From assembly GCA_003117195.1 (NCBI GenBank), contig BDSI01000044.1:897134-961133 (forward strand): a stretch of 64,000 nucleotides of DNA, read 5' to 3'. Source of the DNA: Eudorina sp. 2006-703-Eu-15 (Eukaryota; Chlorophyta; Chlorophyceae; Chlamydomonadales; Volvocaceae). The notes beneath the pieces are model-generated. The model was not told the DNA's origin. It was given only the letters and a program-made list of their open reading frames with translations, and made no database searches. Of the stretch, positions 12,863 through 26,000 are shown one piece after another; within the stretch, counting starts at the first letter, position 1, and each line of letters starts with the position of its first letter. The position numbers and the translations under genes were made by a program.

Positions 12863-14496
12863 GCCTGCTTCTTGCCCTGATCAGCGCCTTAGTTATTTAC
12901 AATTATCCTAGCCAGTACCTAACAGGTGTAACATGGCTCCCGCAAATATGCTGATAAGAACAGCCGGACCTCGAAGGATTGTGTGCTGGCCCAAAGCTGA
13001 CAAAACACAGGTTTGCAGCTCTATGATTAACAGCGAGCGAGGACTTGTTTATTGTATCCTACGGAGCTAAAAATTCTAACCAAAATTTCTCTGCTGGTTC
13101 TTAAGTGAGGCTTCGCAAGTGTTGCATGGACGGGTAGACAAATGAAGATCTGGGAAAGATATGTAACCTAGTTGACTTCAAATGAGCGACTTTTGGGTTC
13201 AGTGTCTAAGGTGGCGTTGCCGTACGGATGCCATACCTGAGTTCGTCAATGTTTGTTTTTACTTCTAGCCCAACCTGGCTCTAAGTTCAAATCTGCGTCT
13301 TATCTATTGCACAAATCCCAACCGTCCTGCCCTGCGCCCTGGTGCCTGCCATCTATCCACATTCCTTCGCCCTGTAGTTCGCCAAGAAGCAGTCTTCTAC
13401 TGTAACACACCAAGTTGGGTTGCACCGATGTGCGCGGTTTCGTAATTTCCGGAGGGCCGGAACGTAAGCAAGCCGTTTCGGGTACAAAAGTGTGTCACCA
13501 CCCTGCATTTCAGGAGATAATCAGTATTGTTTGCCTTCGTACACAGCACGTACCGGCCAACTGGCCCTCAGTCTTCTGCCTCACGGCCCCTCTTTCTCCA
13601 GAGGGGTCCCCACACCCACACGCATGCCAGCCCTCCTGGGCATCAGTTCAATCAACCCTCATCACCACCACCAGCTCCAGCTCCAGCTCACGGTCGCCGA
13701 CCGGACCGGACCAGTTCCGGCCGCCCTGCCGCCCTGCGTCCAGGGCCTCATCCGCAGTCTACCGCAACACCGTCCTCCTTCCGAATGTGCGCCCCCGCCA
13801 TCGCGTTACACGGTCAGCGCTTGCGGGGCGCCCACCCCGGACACCGGCCCACATGCCCCGGGCCTCACGGCGAGTCTTCGCATCCCACCTGGCCACCCAC
13901 CACTTATGCGGCCGGGCTTCACGACCAAGGGACGTTCCACATGTAGTGCCTAGTGCCTGACTGTACCTGATTGTTACCCCCCTCTCGCCGTCTCATGCCC
14001 CTGGCAGGAGGGGGCAGCCACCTCTCTCCGCCCCTCCGTGGGCCCCCACCCCCAATCCGACTGCGGAGACCGTTATTCTCCCACCAGGTGCAACCCACCA
14101 CCCCCCCTCGGCGAGGAGCTCACCGCATCCTGCAGCACCCGCCTGGCAGCAACAGACCTGACCAGTGCAAGCAGCGCCCTCCTCGCACCCAACCCAACGG
14201 TCCCCAGCCCACCCCAGCTTACCAGGTCACCCCCCCCAGTGCACCCTACCCACCCGCCTAACGGGTGCCCCCCAGGAGTCACCCGGGTTCGTTCCTCGGG
14301 TTTATTTATTTTTCTCAATTTAACCCCCAGGAGTCACCCGGACCCTACCCCGGAAGCAACCACGCCATTAACCCCCACTTCGACACCACCACCACTACCA
14401 CCGCCACTCCGGGCTGGGTTTGGAAACTTCATATTCAACCCCTAGCCCACCACCACCACCGCCAGACTGATAAACTCCCGCCCAACCTCCCGCGCA
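12863..14496. other. Intergenic: EF-hand gene promoter and DDX47 3' flank
   Basis: Both neighbours are on the minus strand. 12880-13420 is AT-rich and holds the likely promoter of the EF-hand gene. 13420-14496 is C-rich and probably includes the helicase 3' untranslated region. A minus-strand TGTAA sits at 13806-13810, about 690 nt after the helicase stop. Overlapping open frames on the plus strand near 13415-13960 in all three phases are an effect of C-rich sequence with few stop codons, not a gene. Confidence 0.4.
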
Positions 14497-17400
14497 TCAG
14501 TACTTCTTCCCAGCCACCCTGGGCCGCTTGCCACCGCCGCCGCCGCCGCGGCCGCCACCGCGGCCGCCCCCGCCTCGCCCCCCGCCCCCCCGGCCGCCGC
14601 CCGGCCCCGCCGGCCCGCCCTCGTCGTCCCCGTCCTCGCCCTTCCGCTTGCCCTTCTTGCCCGCGTCCGCCTCCTTCATCTGCATGGTGGCCAGCCGCTG
14701 CGCGTCACTGACCCGCTCAAGCAGCAGCAGCACCTCCTCACGTTCCGCGGCGAACTGCTCCATCTTCACACCTGGGGGCAGCAACAGGCAGTTGGGTGGG
14801 GCGGAATGGGGCACGAGGTGGGGTGGGGTCACCCACCGGTCACGAACACGTCACCCGACTCCATGTGGCGCCCAGACTAACAGCCATCCGGAAGGGGAAG
14901 GAACGGAAGGGACCGAAAGCCACGGTCCGACCCTAAACGCCAAAGCTGGAAGAAGGCCGGACAAGGGGGTGCGACTGGGGCGGCTGTCTTACTGGTGGGC
15001 CAGCAGGAGACACGATGGCGGCAACACGATGGAGGCGGGCGCCGGAGTGGCACGCTCACGTCCGGCCCCGGCCTGGGATGGGTGCGACCCCCTGTACCCG
15101 GGTCCTCAGGTCGTTCGCTATCGCAGCTGACCAACCCACCCAAGGGAGAGCCGCTGGGGACGAGGAGGGGGAGGGGGAAAAATTGAAAAAAGAAATAAAC
15201 CCGAAAAAACGAGCCCGAGGGGGAGGCGGAGGGTGGCAGCCCGCCACCGGGGCGGCCGAGGCCCCCTCACATCAGTCAAGACAGCACCAACAGGGCCCCC
15301 CACAACCCCCGGGTCCCATCCGGCCCGCGGTCTCCCGACCCCCGTATCTTACCGGTGAGGTGCTCTATCTTTTGGAACAGCTCCACGTCGTACTGCGTGG
15401 CGATGGTTACGGAGCGACCGGAGCGGCCGGCACGGGCTGTACGACCCACGCGGTGGATGTAGTCCTTGGAATTCTGTGGAAGAGGGGGTTTTGTGGAGGA
15501 AGGGGATTGTGGAGGAAGGGGATTGTGGAGGAAGGGGATTGTGGAGGAAGGAGATTGTGGAGGAAGGGTTTTGTGGAGGAAGGGGATTGTGGAGGAAGGG
15601 GATTGTGGAGGAAGGGGATTGTGGAGGAAGGGGATTGTGGAGGAGGGCGATTGTGGAGGAAGGGGATTGCGGGAGAGGAGGGGGGCCGAGCAGGGGACCG
15701 TCCGGCGGGCAGGCGGGTGGGTTTGTGGGTGGGCGATTGGGTGGTGGTTCCTGGGCACTGTGCATCCAGGGTCTATGTAGTTCAGAGCTCTTGCTCGCAC
15801 CCCGAGGCATGCACGTGCGGCACGCCCCTGGCTCCCCCCTGAGCCTCCATCCCTTGCGAGGCCCCCGCCCGCCCTTCCTTCCCTCCCCCCTCCCAACTTG
15901 GTGGGAGCCCCCCCCCTTGGTGGGAGCCCCCCCCCCCCGCCCGCCCTCACTTGCGGCACATCGTAGTTGATGACCACGTCCACCGAGGGGATGTCCAGAC
16001 CGCGAGACGCCACGTCGGTGGCCACCAGCACGTTGCGCTCGCCGCTCTTGAACTTGTTGAGGGCGCCCAGGCGCTTGGGCTGGCTCATCTGGCCGTGGAT
16101 GGGCACCGCTCCGAAACCCAGGTTCCGGAGCATCAGCGCGATGCGGCGGGTGGACTCGCAGGTGCGCGTGAAGATCTGGTCCAGGGTGGGACGATGGAGG
16201 AGTCCGTCCAGGGAGGGCCGATGGAGGGACGAAAGGGGGGAGGGCGACACGCTTCGTGCCATCGCAGTGGAGAAGCGAGCAGGCAAGGGGGGAGGGAGCT
16301 GTGGGCCCATTCCGACGTCCCGCCCGCCACCACCACCGCCACCACCACCACCGCCACCGCCTCCCCACTCTCCTCCTCTACCTTTCCCCTGCCACCCTTG
16401 CACCAAGGCCGCAATGACTACTCCGCTGCCACACAATCCGCCGCCCCCGGGCCCCGCCCGCCCGTCCGCCCGCCCGCCAGCCCGGCAGTATCCGGCTATC
16501 CGCCCGCCCCTGTGCCCACCATGAAGGTGGAGCCGCTGAGCTCATTAATGACGTAGGTCAGGTAGCAGTCCTTGTACTTGGCGGGCACGAAGACGTACTG
16601 CTGCCGCAGCGTCTCCACGGTCGAGTACTTGGCCGCCACCTCCACCTTGACCGGCCGCACCAGGCAGGCCCGCTGCAGCTTCTGGACCTTGCTGGTCATG
16701 GTGGCGGAGAACAGCTGGGTGCGCCGCTCGCGGGGGATAACCTGGAGAGCGCCCCGTTCAGGGGGAGCGGGGGGAGCGGCACGGATAGGGGGGGTGTCTG
16801 AACTTAGGCCAATGGACCCGTTTGGAGGGGAGTGTAATGTGTAAGAGATTCGAGCCCGGGGGAGTGTGTGCGTGTGCTAGAAGACTGAACCGCGAGGCTG
16901 GAAGCCAACGGTGAATCTGTGTGTGTGTGTTATCAAGGAGAAAAGCTGAGCCGCGAATGTGTGTGTGTGTGCTGGGTCGTGAGAAAAGGCGGCTGCGCGC
17001 GGGCGGAGGGGAGGAGGGCACGTGAGCAGCGGGCGAGCGGGCGCTGAGTTGAGGGCGGTGTGCGTGGCAGGGCGGCGGTGGGTGGTGGCGCTGGTGCTGG
17101 TGCTGGTGGTCAGGGGGTGGGACGGTGGGTGAGCTCCGCCCCTTGTCCCCACCTTGAGAGGATCCGGCCAATCTCACCTTGAGGATCTGATCTATCTCTT
17201 GTTCGAAATCCATGTCCAGCAGCTTATCCGCCTCATCCAGCACCAGGTGCTTCAGCTGCTTCAAGTTGAAGCCCTGCAGCGGGGTGGGGCGGGGGCGGGG
17301 GCCGAGCGGGGCGGGGCCGGAGCGGGGAGCCGGGTGGGGCGTTCGGAGCCGCCGGGAGCTTCGAAGGCATATGAGCATTTATAACAGAACTCTCACCTCA

Positions 17401-19393
17401 GCCCCGCCCTCGCCGCGCGTTTCTCACGACTCTCCGCCGCCCCCCCATGCCCCCAACACCTTTGTGGCCCACCTTGGTGTTCGAGAGGTGGTCCACCACG
17501 CGACCGGGAGTCCCCACCAGGATGTGGGGCCGCTTGGCCAGCGCTATGGCCTGGGCCATCATGTCGATCCCGCCCACCAGCACCGCGCACTTGACGCCGA
17601 TGCCGCTGCCCAGCGCCTCAACCTGTGCGCCGGAGTGAGGAGGGATGCAGCGACGGGTTTGGGTGGGAAGGTATAAGGAGTTGAAAAGACCATGTTTGAA
17701 CTGAGCTGACGTGAGGGAGGGAGGGTGGGTGGGGGCGCGCAGGCCGGCTCACGGACTGCTCGCGCCGGCGGTGGAGGAGCCGGGTACCCCGGGGTTCTGG
17801 GCGGGGCCGGTGCGGGTGGCAGGTTGGTGGCGGGGGTGGCGGCTCCGACCCCAGCCCGACCACAGCCACGTTGCATTCACCACGGGGGGCCGCCACCCCA
17901 AGGGCGCCACCCCAGGGGGCCATCACGGGGGGCCGCCCGGGGAGCGGAAGCAACCACAGCCGCGCGGGGCGGTGCGGGCACAACGGGGCCGACGCCACAG
18001 CTCCAGGTGCGGCCACCTCCCCCATCGATCCCCACCCCCTGCAGGTGAACCCGTGCAGGTGAACTCGTGCAGGGGGATGTGCAAAGTGTTGTGTACATGT
18101 CTGCTGGTTCCCATCAGTACTCGCCTTTCCCCGAGGTTTGGTCATTTGAACCGGGGAGGGCCCCACCTGCTCAGCAATCTGGATGGCCAGCTCGCGTGTG
18201 GGACTGAGGATGAGCGCAAAGTGCTCCTGGGGCCGGTCCATGAGGGCCTGCAGGATGGGCAGCGAGAAGGCGCCCGTCTTGCCGCTGCCGGTCTGGGCGA
18301 GACCGATGACGTCCTCCCCTTGGGGGCGGGAGGGAGGGGAGGGAGGCGGAGGGAGGGGAGGCGGAGAGAGGGTGACGGGGCAGAGAGGGGGAAGGGGAAT
18401 CAGGATGAGAGGAACGGAGGGAGGGCGGTGGACCGGGGTGAAGGGGGGAGGGTGCGGCTGGGTGGGGTAGGACGGGGACCCAGGAAATGCGTGCGTGGGT
18501 GCCGTGCTGGGTGGGCTGGGGGCTCCGGACGTGCGGCTTCGGAGCGGAGGAGGTCTAGGCGCAGACGTCTACCGGCTGCAGCGCTACACATGGACCCCCC
18601 TCGGGACCACCCCGGCTATTACACACCCCCCCCGCTGATGTACACCCGTTGCCACCGCGCCAGGGCAACGGGGCCATACCGCACCAGCGCACCACTGCCC
18701 AACAACGTGCCTACACCGGATCGATGCCACCGCCTGTCCCCGCTCCCGGGATTCCGACACACGGGTGTGGCTATTGGTGGTGGGCCAAGGGCCCTGGGTG
18801 AGCGGCCCTCGGCTGGGGAGCCGGTGCCGCCGCCTCTTAACCCGCCGGGCACCGTGGGGGATGCGTGTCCGTCCGTCAGTCAGTCAGTCGGGCACTTTGG
18901 GATGTCGGCCCACGGCTGCGTGCCGGGTGTTAGTTAGGCAGGAAACTCAGCGTGCTGCCCGACCTCCCCACAAAGTCACAACCGTTCTAAATAACTTGGT
19001 GGGGGCTGCGGCGGCGGCTAAAGGGCGCGACGGTTCCGGAGCTGACGGGTGCTCCGGGTCCCCGAACGGGTGCCATCTGAGGGGCAGGGGTGCTCGGATG
19101 CCCCACCAGAACACGCGGGTGGAGGAGCGCTGGGGGGAGCGTGCGACCCGGGCGGTGTGAGGACTCGTCCGCTGCTGTGGTTCGATGAGCGCAGAGTGCA
19201 ACGGCGGCGACAAAACCCTGGCACCCGTCGCACCTTGCAGCAGGTGCGGTATGGCTTGTTCCTGGATGTTGCTTGGTGATTTCCAGCCGAGACCAGCCGC
19301 CGCCTCCGCAAGCTGTGTGCAGATGCCCAGCTTCTCGAAGGCGGCTATTGCTGCAGCTCTTTCGGCATCCGTAAGTTTATCGGGGCCCCCCAT
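14497..19393 (-). CDS. DDX47: DEAD-box ATP-dependent RNA helicase, DDX47/Rrp3 type
   Basis: Superfamily 2 RNA helicase of the DDX47/Rrp3 group, which in yeast and animals acts in the nucleolus on early 18S pre-rRNA processing (family knowledge). Minus-strand exons: 19393-19234, 18318-18167, 17622-17473, 17273-17178, 16741-16520, 16175-15951, 15473-15353, 14771-14497; 466 residues, close to the roughly 455 of human DDX47. Visible motifs in order: Q-motif region with [11 protein letters not shown], motif I AQTGSGKT, Ia [31 protein letters not shown] and [11 protein letters not shown]. The C-terminus has [16 protein letters not shown], close to the DDX47 tail, then a Lys-rich segment and a Gly/Arg-rich GGRGGGG tail ending [10 protein letters not shown], typical of nucleolar RNA-binding proteins. 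The start lies directly before the Q-motif region. It diverges from the OPR-like gene with 640 nt between the starts. Confidence 0.95.
15475..15668 (+). repeat. 16-bp minisatellite in a DDX47 intron
   Basis: About twelve head-to-tail copies of a 16-nt unit, GTGGAGGAAGGGGATT, fill the start of the intron between helicase exons 6 and 7, beginning only two bases from the exon 7 splice acceptor. On the transcribed strand the unit is pyrimidine-rich, so the array forms a very long polypyrimidine tract before that acceptor. Copies differ by single bases. Confidence 0.85.
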
Positions 19394-20033
19394 GGTGTTG
19401 CACTTATATTTCTATTGTCTTTGGAATAAGCTCTTGGTTTTGTTGTTCAACCGCCTCGCGACTTTTCCAGTTCTCGAGTTAACGGATACTGATGTGAACC
19501 AGCTCTGGAATTTTGAGCTTGCGTTGTTACATAGCAGCGAAACGCAGACTCACGATTTTAAGACCCAGTTGGCGGCATTCAATGCAAGAGTGCAATTGTC
19601 ATGCCTTCCGTTTTCCGTTGCCGACGCCACACTGTACAGCGTAATTTTCAAGTATCTATGGCCATAGTATCTTGAGAATGCTTTCATGTAATGACAATGC
19701 GCCCTTGTTAGCGTTGACTGGAAGCCTCTTTGAGGTCGCGTTCGAGACTACGACGGCGCAGTTGCACAAATTGTGACGGCAATACATACAATTGTATCGT
19801 GGAGTTAATATTACTCTTATGCAAATACTCAGTTGAACAAAAAGGGATACACCTGACGCATGCGTGTGTGGTTGGAGTTCAACCCCGAAAGGAAGAGGAC
19901 CCGTGCCCGGGACCCGTGCCCCCTGCCCACCTCGTCTTCCATTCGGCATCTCTTGAGGCCGCGACTTGCTGCACCATGTCTTTGAAACGTTGACCGGCCA
20001 GCCGCCCGGGCTCCGAACCTGCTCTGCCGAGCA
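19394..20033. promoter_or_regulatory. Shared divergent upstream region of DDX47 and the OPR-like gene
   Basis: The 640 bases between the two divergent start codons must hold both promoters and both 5' untranslated regions. The helicase side (about 19400-19870) is AT-richer than the flanking genes; the OPR side is GC-rich. I did not find a convincing TATA box or initiator, so no specific element is claimed. The assumed starts fix the limits of the region. Confidence 0.5.
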
Positions 20034-23000
20034 ATGCGCTGCCGGCCGGTCCCGACAGCGGGCTCCGTAGCGGCCGCTGTCAGGCTCGATGGCCCGGTGG
20101 GGCCTCCACAACTTCCATTTCGCGCAGTGGCCCCACTCGTAGCACCCGCGGCAGCCGCAAGCCCGCCGCACCCACGGTGCTGTGTTGACGGAAGCAGCCT
20201 TCGCAGATGCGGCCGGCCACGCGGCCGGATCCCAGGCATGACTGCGGCCCTGGCTGTGCGCACGGCGGCGGCAGACGCGGCACAGCCTGATTCCGGCCCG
20301 GGTACCGAGGCGGCGGCGGCCCCTGCACCGGCAAGCCTGCACAGCCGGTGGCGGCGACCCCGGGAACCGCCGCCGCCGCCGCCGCCACCAGTGGATCAGC
20401 TTCAGCTGGATATATTGACTGAAAGCGGACGTAGAGGCGGAGGCGGTGACGGCGCGCAAGGCGACACCCGCCAGCTCCCCGGGGGCGATGACGATGCGAC
20501 GGAGGCGGAGCTGGAACGGCTCCGGAGCCACCACGGCGCCTCCAGCAGCGGCCGCCCCTGGAGCGCGGACCAGCAGCCGGCCCAGCGGGGTGCGGCAGCT
20601 CGGACCGGAGGCCGTGACAGCAGCAATATCAGCGGCAGTAGTCGACGTAGTAGGCGCAATAGCAATAGCAGCAGCAGCGGCAGTAGCCGAACACGAGCAG
20701 GCGCGGGCCGCAGTGCGGGTGGCACCTACGGGCCACCCACTGCCCCAGGTGGCCAAAATGACGGTGCCCTCGATGCAGCGCACTCGGGTGCCTCTGCTGG
20801 CGCTGATTCTGTCGGCGCGGCTGCCGCGGCGGCGCCGCGGGAGCCGGCGCGGGGCGCCGCTGCGGCAGCGCCTCCTGACCGACTGCTGCGGCCGCTGCTG
20901 CCGCCGGGGGACCCCCCCTCGGATGGACCCCACCAGGGGGTGCAGCAGCAGCCGATCTCGCGCCCGCAGCAGCCGCCTCTAGCAGCTGATGCGGATCTGC
21001 AGTTGCAGACGGGGACACCCCTGGAGTCCGAGACTGAGACCGAGTCCGAGTCAGGACGGCAACAGCGACAGCCCCTGGTGCATCTGCAGCCCAAACCGCA
21101 GCAACGTAAACCTCAGCACCAGGAGCACCAGGAGGGCGATGCCGTCCCGCCCGGAGACCGACGGGCTGGCGGACCCGCACAGCCACAGCCGCAGTCGCAG
21201 CGCCGGCCCGGTCGGCAGATGCGGCCGGCGGCAGACGGGGCACGGCAGCCCGGGGGTGAGGCCGCACCGGCGCAGCCGCCGTACACCGTGGGCTCGCGCT
21301 CCCTGGACTGGGAGCTGGCGCAGGTGAGGCAGGCGGAGCAGCACTACGCGCTGCTGGAGCAGCTGATGTCTCGACCGCTGGGGGCGGCACCCGAGCCGCC
21401 TCCGCTGCGGGGGCCGGGTGGGGACCCGGAGAGGGGCCCGGAGGGCGGGTTGCCGGCAGGGGGCGCCGGGGAGGCGGCAGCAGGAGGGGGTGCGTCAGCC
21501 GCGGCACCCGCGGTGAAACGCGCGGCGGGGAGAGACCAGGAGGGGTCAGCGTCTCCGAAACCAGATGCGGTGGCGGCGGCGACGGCGGTAGCGGCAGCGG
21601 CGGCGGCGGCGGCGGGCGCAACCGCGGTGGTTGGGCGCATTCAGGGGAGCAGCACTAAGGGGTCACGTAGAAAAAAGGACAGGCGAAGCACGGCGGCCGC
21701 GGCGGCGGCGGCGGCGGCGGCTGCTAACACGACTGACGCTGCATTGACCCACGGGACGGGGGGCGCCGGCCGCGTGGATCCGCGGGTGACGGCAGCGGAG
21801 GAAGCGGCGAAGGCCCGTCCATCGCCGGCGACGGGCGGGCGCGAAAAGCGGAGGAGCCCGGATCCAGGGCGTGGCGCTCCCGCAGATCTGGATCCGGATC
21901 GGGGGCCGGGCCGGCGGGGCCTGCCGCGGCAGGTCCACCTTCGTGTCGTACATGACGAGCGCTACGGAGCGGCGCCGGAGGTGGGTTACCTTGTCACCCC
22001 CCCCCCGTAGCAACGCCGCGTCACTCGCGCTCCGGTTTGCTGAGCCTGCACATCACTCTCCCAATGTTGGCCGCGGGCTGAGCGGCCTGCATCTCCCGCC
22101 ACATCACACCATCCTACCTCGGCTGTCGCCGTTGGCTGTCACCGATGACCCGCGGGGTCCGCTGTAACATCCTTAATGTAATAATCCTACCTGGCCCCCT
22201 CAACGCTCCCCTTGCACTCCGAAATCTCCGACCCAGCACCCGGGTACCTGGCACAGATTCCGCTAAAGTACAGTCTCTACCTACCTACCTAACTAACTAA
22301 CTACCTAACTACCTAACTACCTCTACCTACCTACCTACCTACCCCTACCACCCCCCACATCCCCGATTTGTTCGGGCGCGCCTTCTGGTATCCCCACGCA
22401 CCCTTCCACCCTTGGCGCCCCGCCCCTCCGCCCCGCCCGTCCGCCCCGCCCCGCTCCTCCGCCCCTCCGCCCCGCCCCGCTCCTCCGCCCCGCCCGCTCC
22501 TCCGCCCCGCCCCGCTCCTCCGCCCCGCCCCGCTCCTCCGCCCCGCCCCGCTCCTCCGCCCCGCCCCTCCGCCCCGCCGCAGGGCCTTACGGATGCGCGC
22601 GCGGTGGAGCTGACGGTTAACATCCGAATGGCGGCCACCCTAGAGCAGCTGCGGGACATCCTGGACTGCCACGGGGACGTCTTCAACGCCATCAACATCA
22701 CGGCCTTCGCGGCGCGGCTGGCGCAGCTGGCGGCGCCGTGGGGGCGCGGCGACGGCGCTGCGGGGGGGTTGGCGGACCCGGGGGAGGAGGCGGAGGCGGA
22801 GGAGGACGGCCTGGACCCGGACCCGGGACTCGCCCGCGCGGGGGCGGGCGCGGGGCCGAGGGTTGCACGGACCACAGAGGCGGATGAGGAGGAGGAAGAC
22901 ATGGAGGTGTTCGGGCTCGGGGCTGAATGGCAGGAGGAGGAGGACGTCCTGCAGCAGAAGCAGAAGCAGCTTAAGCAGCTGCTTGGGGAGGAGGAGGCGG

Positions 23001-26000
23001 CGGCGGCGGCGGAGGAGGGCAGGGGGTCACCGGGGCAAGGCGGCCCTCGGGCGGCCCTCACCGCCGCGCAGCTGGCGGAGCGCCTGGGCGACCTGATCGA
23101 GCGCCGCATCCTGGACATGGATCCCGAGGGTGTCGTAACACTGCTGTACGCGTACGGCAGGCTGTCGTACCGCCACGAGGTGCTGCCCGACCTGGTCTAC
23201 ATCGCGGGCCAGAACATGGAGCTGTACCACAGCCAGGCGGTGGCCAACCTGGTGTGGGCCCTGGCGGGGCTGATGCCGCACTCGGCGGGCTGGGCGGGTC
23301 GCGGGTGGTGGGAGGGGCTGTTCCTGTGCACCCAGGACCGGCTGGCGGACTACCCCACGCAGGCGCTGGCCAACATCGTGTGGGGACTCGGTGAGTGAGC
23401 CGAGTGTGAAGTCCGACCGACCCACGGGTCCAACCGACCCACGGGTCTTGGGTCGCTGGTGTCTTATAGGGGCCAGAGGGCTGGGTTGGGTCGAGTTGGG
23501 TGAGGGAGAGGGAGAGGGTGAGGGCGACAGCGGGTCAGAAGGCGGAGGACGGCTCTTCCGTTGAGCACCTAGCTCTGTGTGTGGAAGCTGCCCGTGAACT
23601 CGCCACGCGTGTTCGTTCGCAGGCAAGGCGGGTGTGCGTAACACCGTGGGCGATGGGCGCGGCAGGGGCCTTGACGCGGTTGCGGTGTGGGCCGCTGTGT
23701 CCTGTGGGGGTGTGGAGGCTGGACACGCGGCCGGGCCTCCGGCCGGACCCGACTCAGTCGTCACAGTCGCGTCATACCCCTCCAGCTCCTGTGTGTGTGT
23801 GTGTGTGTGTGTGTGTGCGGCCCCCGGCGGGGCCCCGCGCTTCAGCCGGGAGCCTGCGGTAGAGCCGCTGCGTGTCCGGCGTCCCTCCCCCCATGGCCCA
23901 CCCAGGCCCCCGTCTCCCGCCTCCCCCTCTCCTCAATTCCCTGTACCCCCTCCCCCACCCCATTCTCCCTCCCCTCCTCCGCCTCTCTCCACCCCCTCCC
24001 CTTCCGCTCGAGCCCATCAGGTCGGCTGCGGCAGCGGCCCCCCCCGGCCTGGCAGCGCGCGCTGTGCTCCGCCACGCTGCGGCGGCTGCACCTCTTCAGC
24101 AGCCAGGGCCTGGCGACCTGGGTGCAGGGGGCGGCCAAGCTGGGGATGAGGCCGCCGGAGGAGCTGCTGGAGGAGCTGCGCAGGTGGGCGGGCTGGTGGG
24201 TCGGCGCGGGGTGGATCGCCGCGGGAAGGACATCTCACTGTCCTGCGAGCTCGCACTGCTGGCTCTGTTGGCCGGCGTCCCCCTGTTGTCTCTCCGTTGT
24301 CTCTCTGTTGTCTCTCCTCGCGTCGGGAGCTGACGGCGGTGGGGGGCTTTGAGGTGCGCCCTCGCTGGTGGGCAGAGGGTGTGTGCCGTACAATTGGCTC
24401 CGTGCGCATGTCGGTTGCCGTACGCAGGTACGGCGCCTCGCGCCTGCACGTGTTCAGCGCTCAAGGCCTGGTGCTGTACTTGTGGGGCATGGCCAAGCTG
24501 TGCAAGGCCTCGTCGTCGTCGGCGGCGTCATCAGCGGCGTTGGCGGCGGGGGCGTCGACGCCGTCCGCGTCGTTGGCGGCGGCATCGCCGGTGACGTCGG
24601 CGGCGGCGGCGGCGGGCCGGTCACAGTTCCAGGTGCGGGGGTGCAGAGGGGTTGCGGCGTTGCGGGGGGGGGAGGAGGTTAGGGAAAAACAGCCCAGACA
24701 GGTGCGGGGGTGCCAGCAGGTGGCCGCACGCGATGGGTTGGTCCGTTGGCGGATGGCTGCCCAGCGAGCCGGGGCAGATCGAAAGGAAGGGGGAGACAGG
24801 CCTGCTGACCCCCACATTCCGACCCGGCCGAAGCGCCCCCTCCTCTAGAGGGCCCCGGGCGGCGTCGCACCCCCAGCAATGCGCCATTGCGTAGCGTACA
24901 GCCCAAACCCAAACCCTGTCGGTCGACACGCCTTCGCCGAGGGCCTGCCGGCCCCGCTGCCACCAACCCCGGCCGCCCCTTTCCCCGCCGCCCCTCGCCC
25001 CCCCTCAGGCCCCCGGCCCCACTGCCGCCTGGCTCCGCAGGGCGGTCCTCCCCGAGCTGGCCCGGCGACTGCCCTCCCTGGACCTCCGCCAGCTGGCCAC
25101 CGCCCTGTACGCCCTGGCGGAGCTGCGCCATCGGCCGCCGTACCGCGGCTGGATGCCGACATACTGGGGGGCCCTGATGCGCCACCTGCAGGGACCGCCC
25201 GTCGGGCAGCTGCGGCACCAGCAGCACCAGCAGCAGCACCAGCAGCAGGGCGGGATGTCCGGTTCCTCGGCGGATGCGCCGCCCGACGGGGCTGGAGGAC
25301 CTCGCGGCCGGGGTGCCGCCGTCAGAGGAGCGGACAGGGACCCGATGGTGGGTCGCCGAGTGGCAGGGGGGGGAGGAGAGGGGGGGAGGGGAGGGGGGAG
25401 AGGGGGGAGGAGAGGGGGGAGGAGAGGGGGGCATACACACATACATACATACGGCTCGGTTTCTATTTACACACACATACATCGGGTCTCTGTCCTCTCT
25501 CTCCACACATACACACTCACGTATCGCGGAACAGCTTTCGTTTACACACATCGACTGTCGAGCTGAGAGGTCTCCTCTGAACTCGTGGCTCGGCTTCAGT
25601 TCTCACTCTCCTACGTCCACTGGATCCGCGCAGGCGCTGTCCAACATACTGCACGCGGCGGCGGAGCTGCGGTTGGAGCTGCCCCCCCAGGTGGCGACGG
25701 CGCTGATGGCGGCGGCGGAGGAGGCGCTGCCCCGCTACTCGCCCCAGGTGGGGGACCTCCACCGGGGTGGGCCCCAGGGGGTGGGCACAGTGGCTGACCG
25801 GTAGAAAGGGCTCAAGGGGGGTTCCGGGGCCACACCGCGGTAGGGCCGCGGCCCCAAATGGAGCCCTGAGACACACGATTTGCCTGAGAGCTGACAGCCT
25901 AGTCGAGGGCGGCGGCGTGCCGTGTGGTGTGCGGCTGCAGCAGAGCGGGCGCGGGATGCGGCGGCGGGATCGTGACGGGAAGGTGGACGTTGACGGCATC

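Noticed and set aside
15276..16436. 386-codon minus-strand frame
   Set aside because: Real helicase exons 6 and 7 are inside it, but the frame also reads the minisatellite intron between them (repeats of Pro-Pro-Gln-Ser-Pro-Ser-Ser-Thr). Splice sites at both edges show that part is an intron.
20629..21621. 330-codon minus-strand frame
   Set aside because: Antisense shadow of the low-complexity first exon of the OPR-like gene; GC-rich third positions remove stop codons from the opposite strand.
22425..23118. 257-codon minus-strand frame rich in Ser, Ala and Gly-Ala-Gly-Arg
   Set aside because: Antisense to exon 2 of the OPR-like gene and to the C-rich repeat before it.
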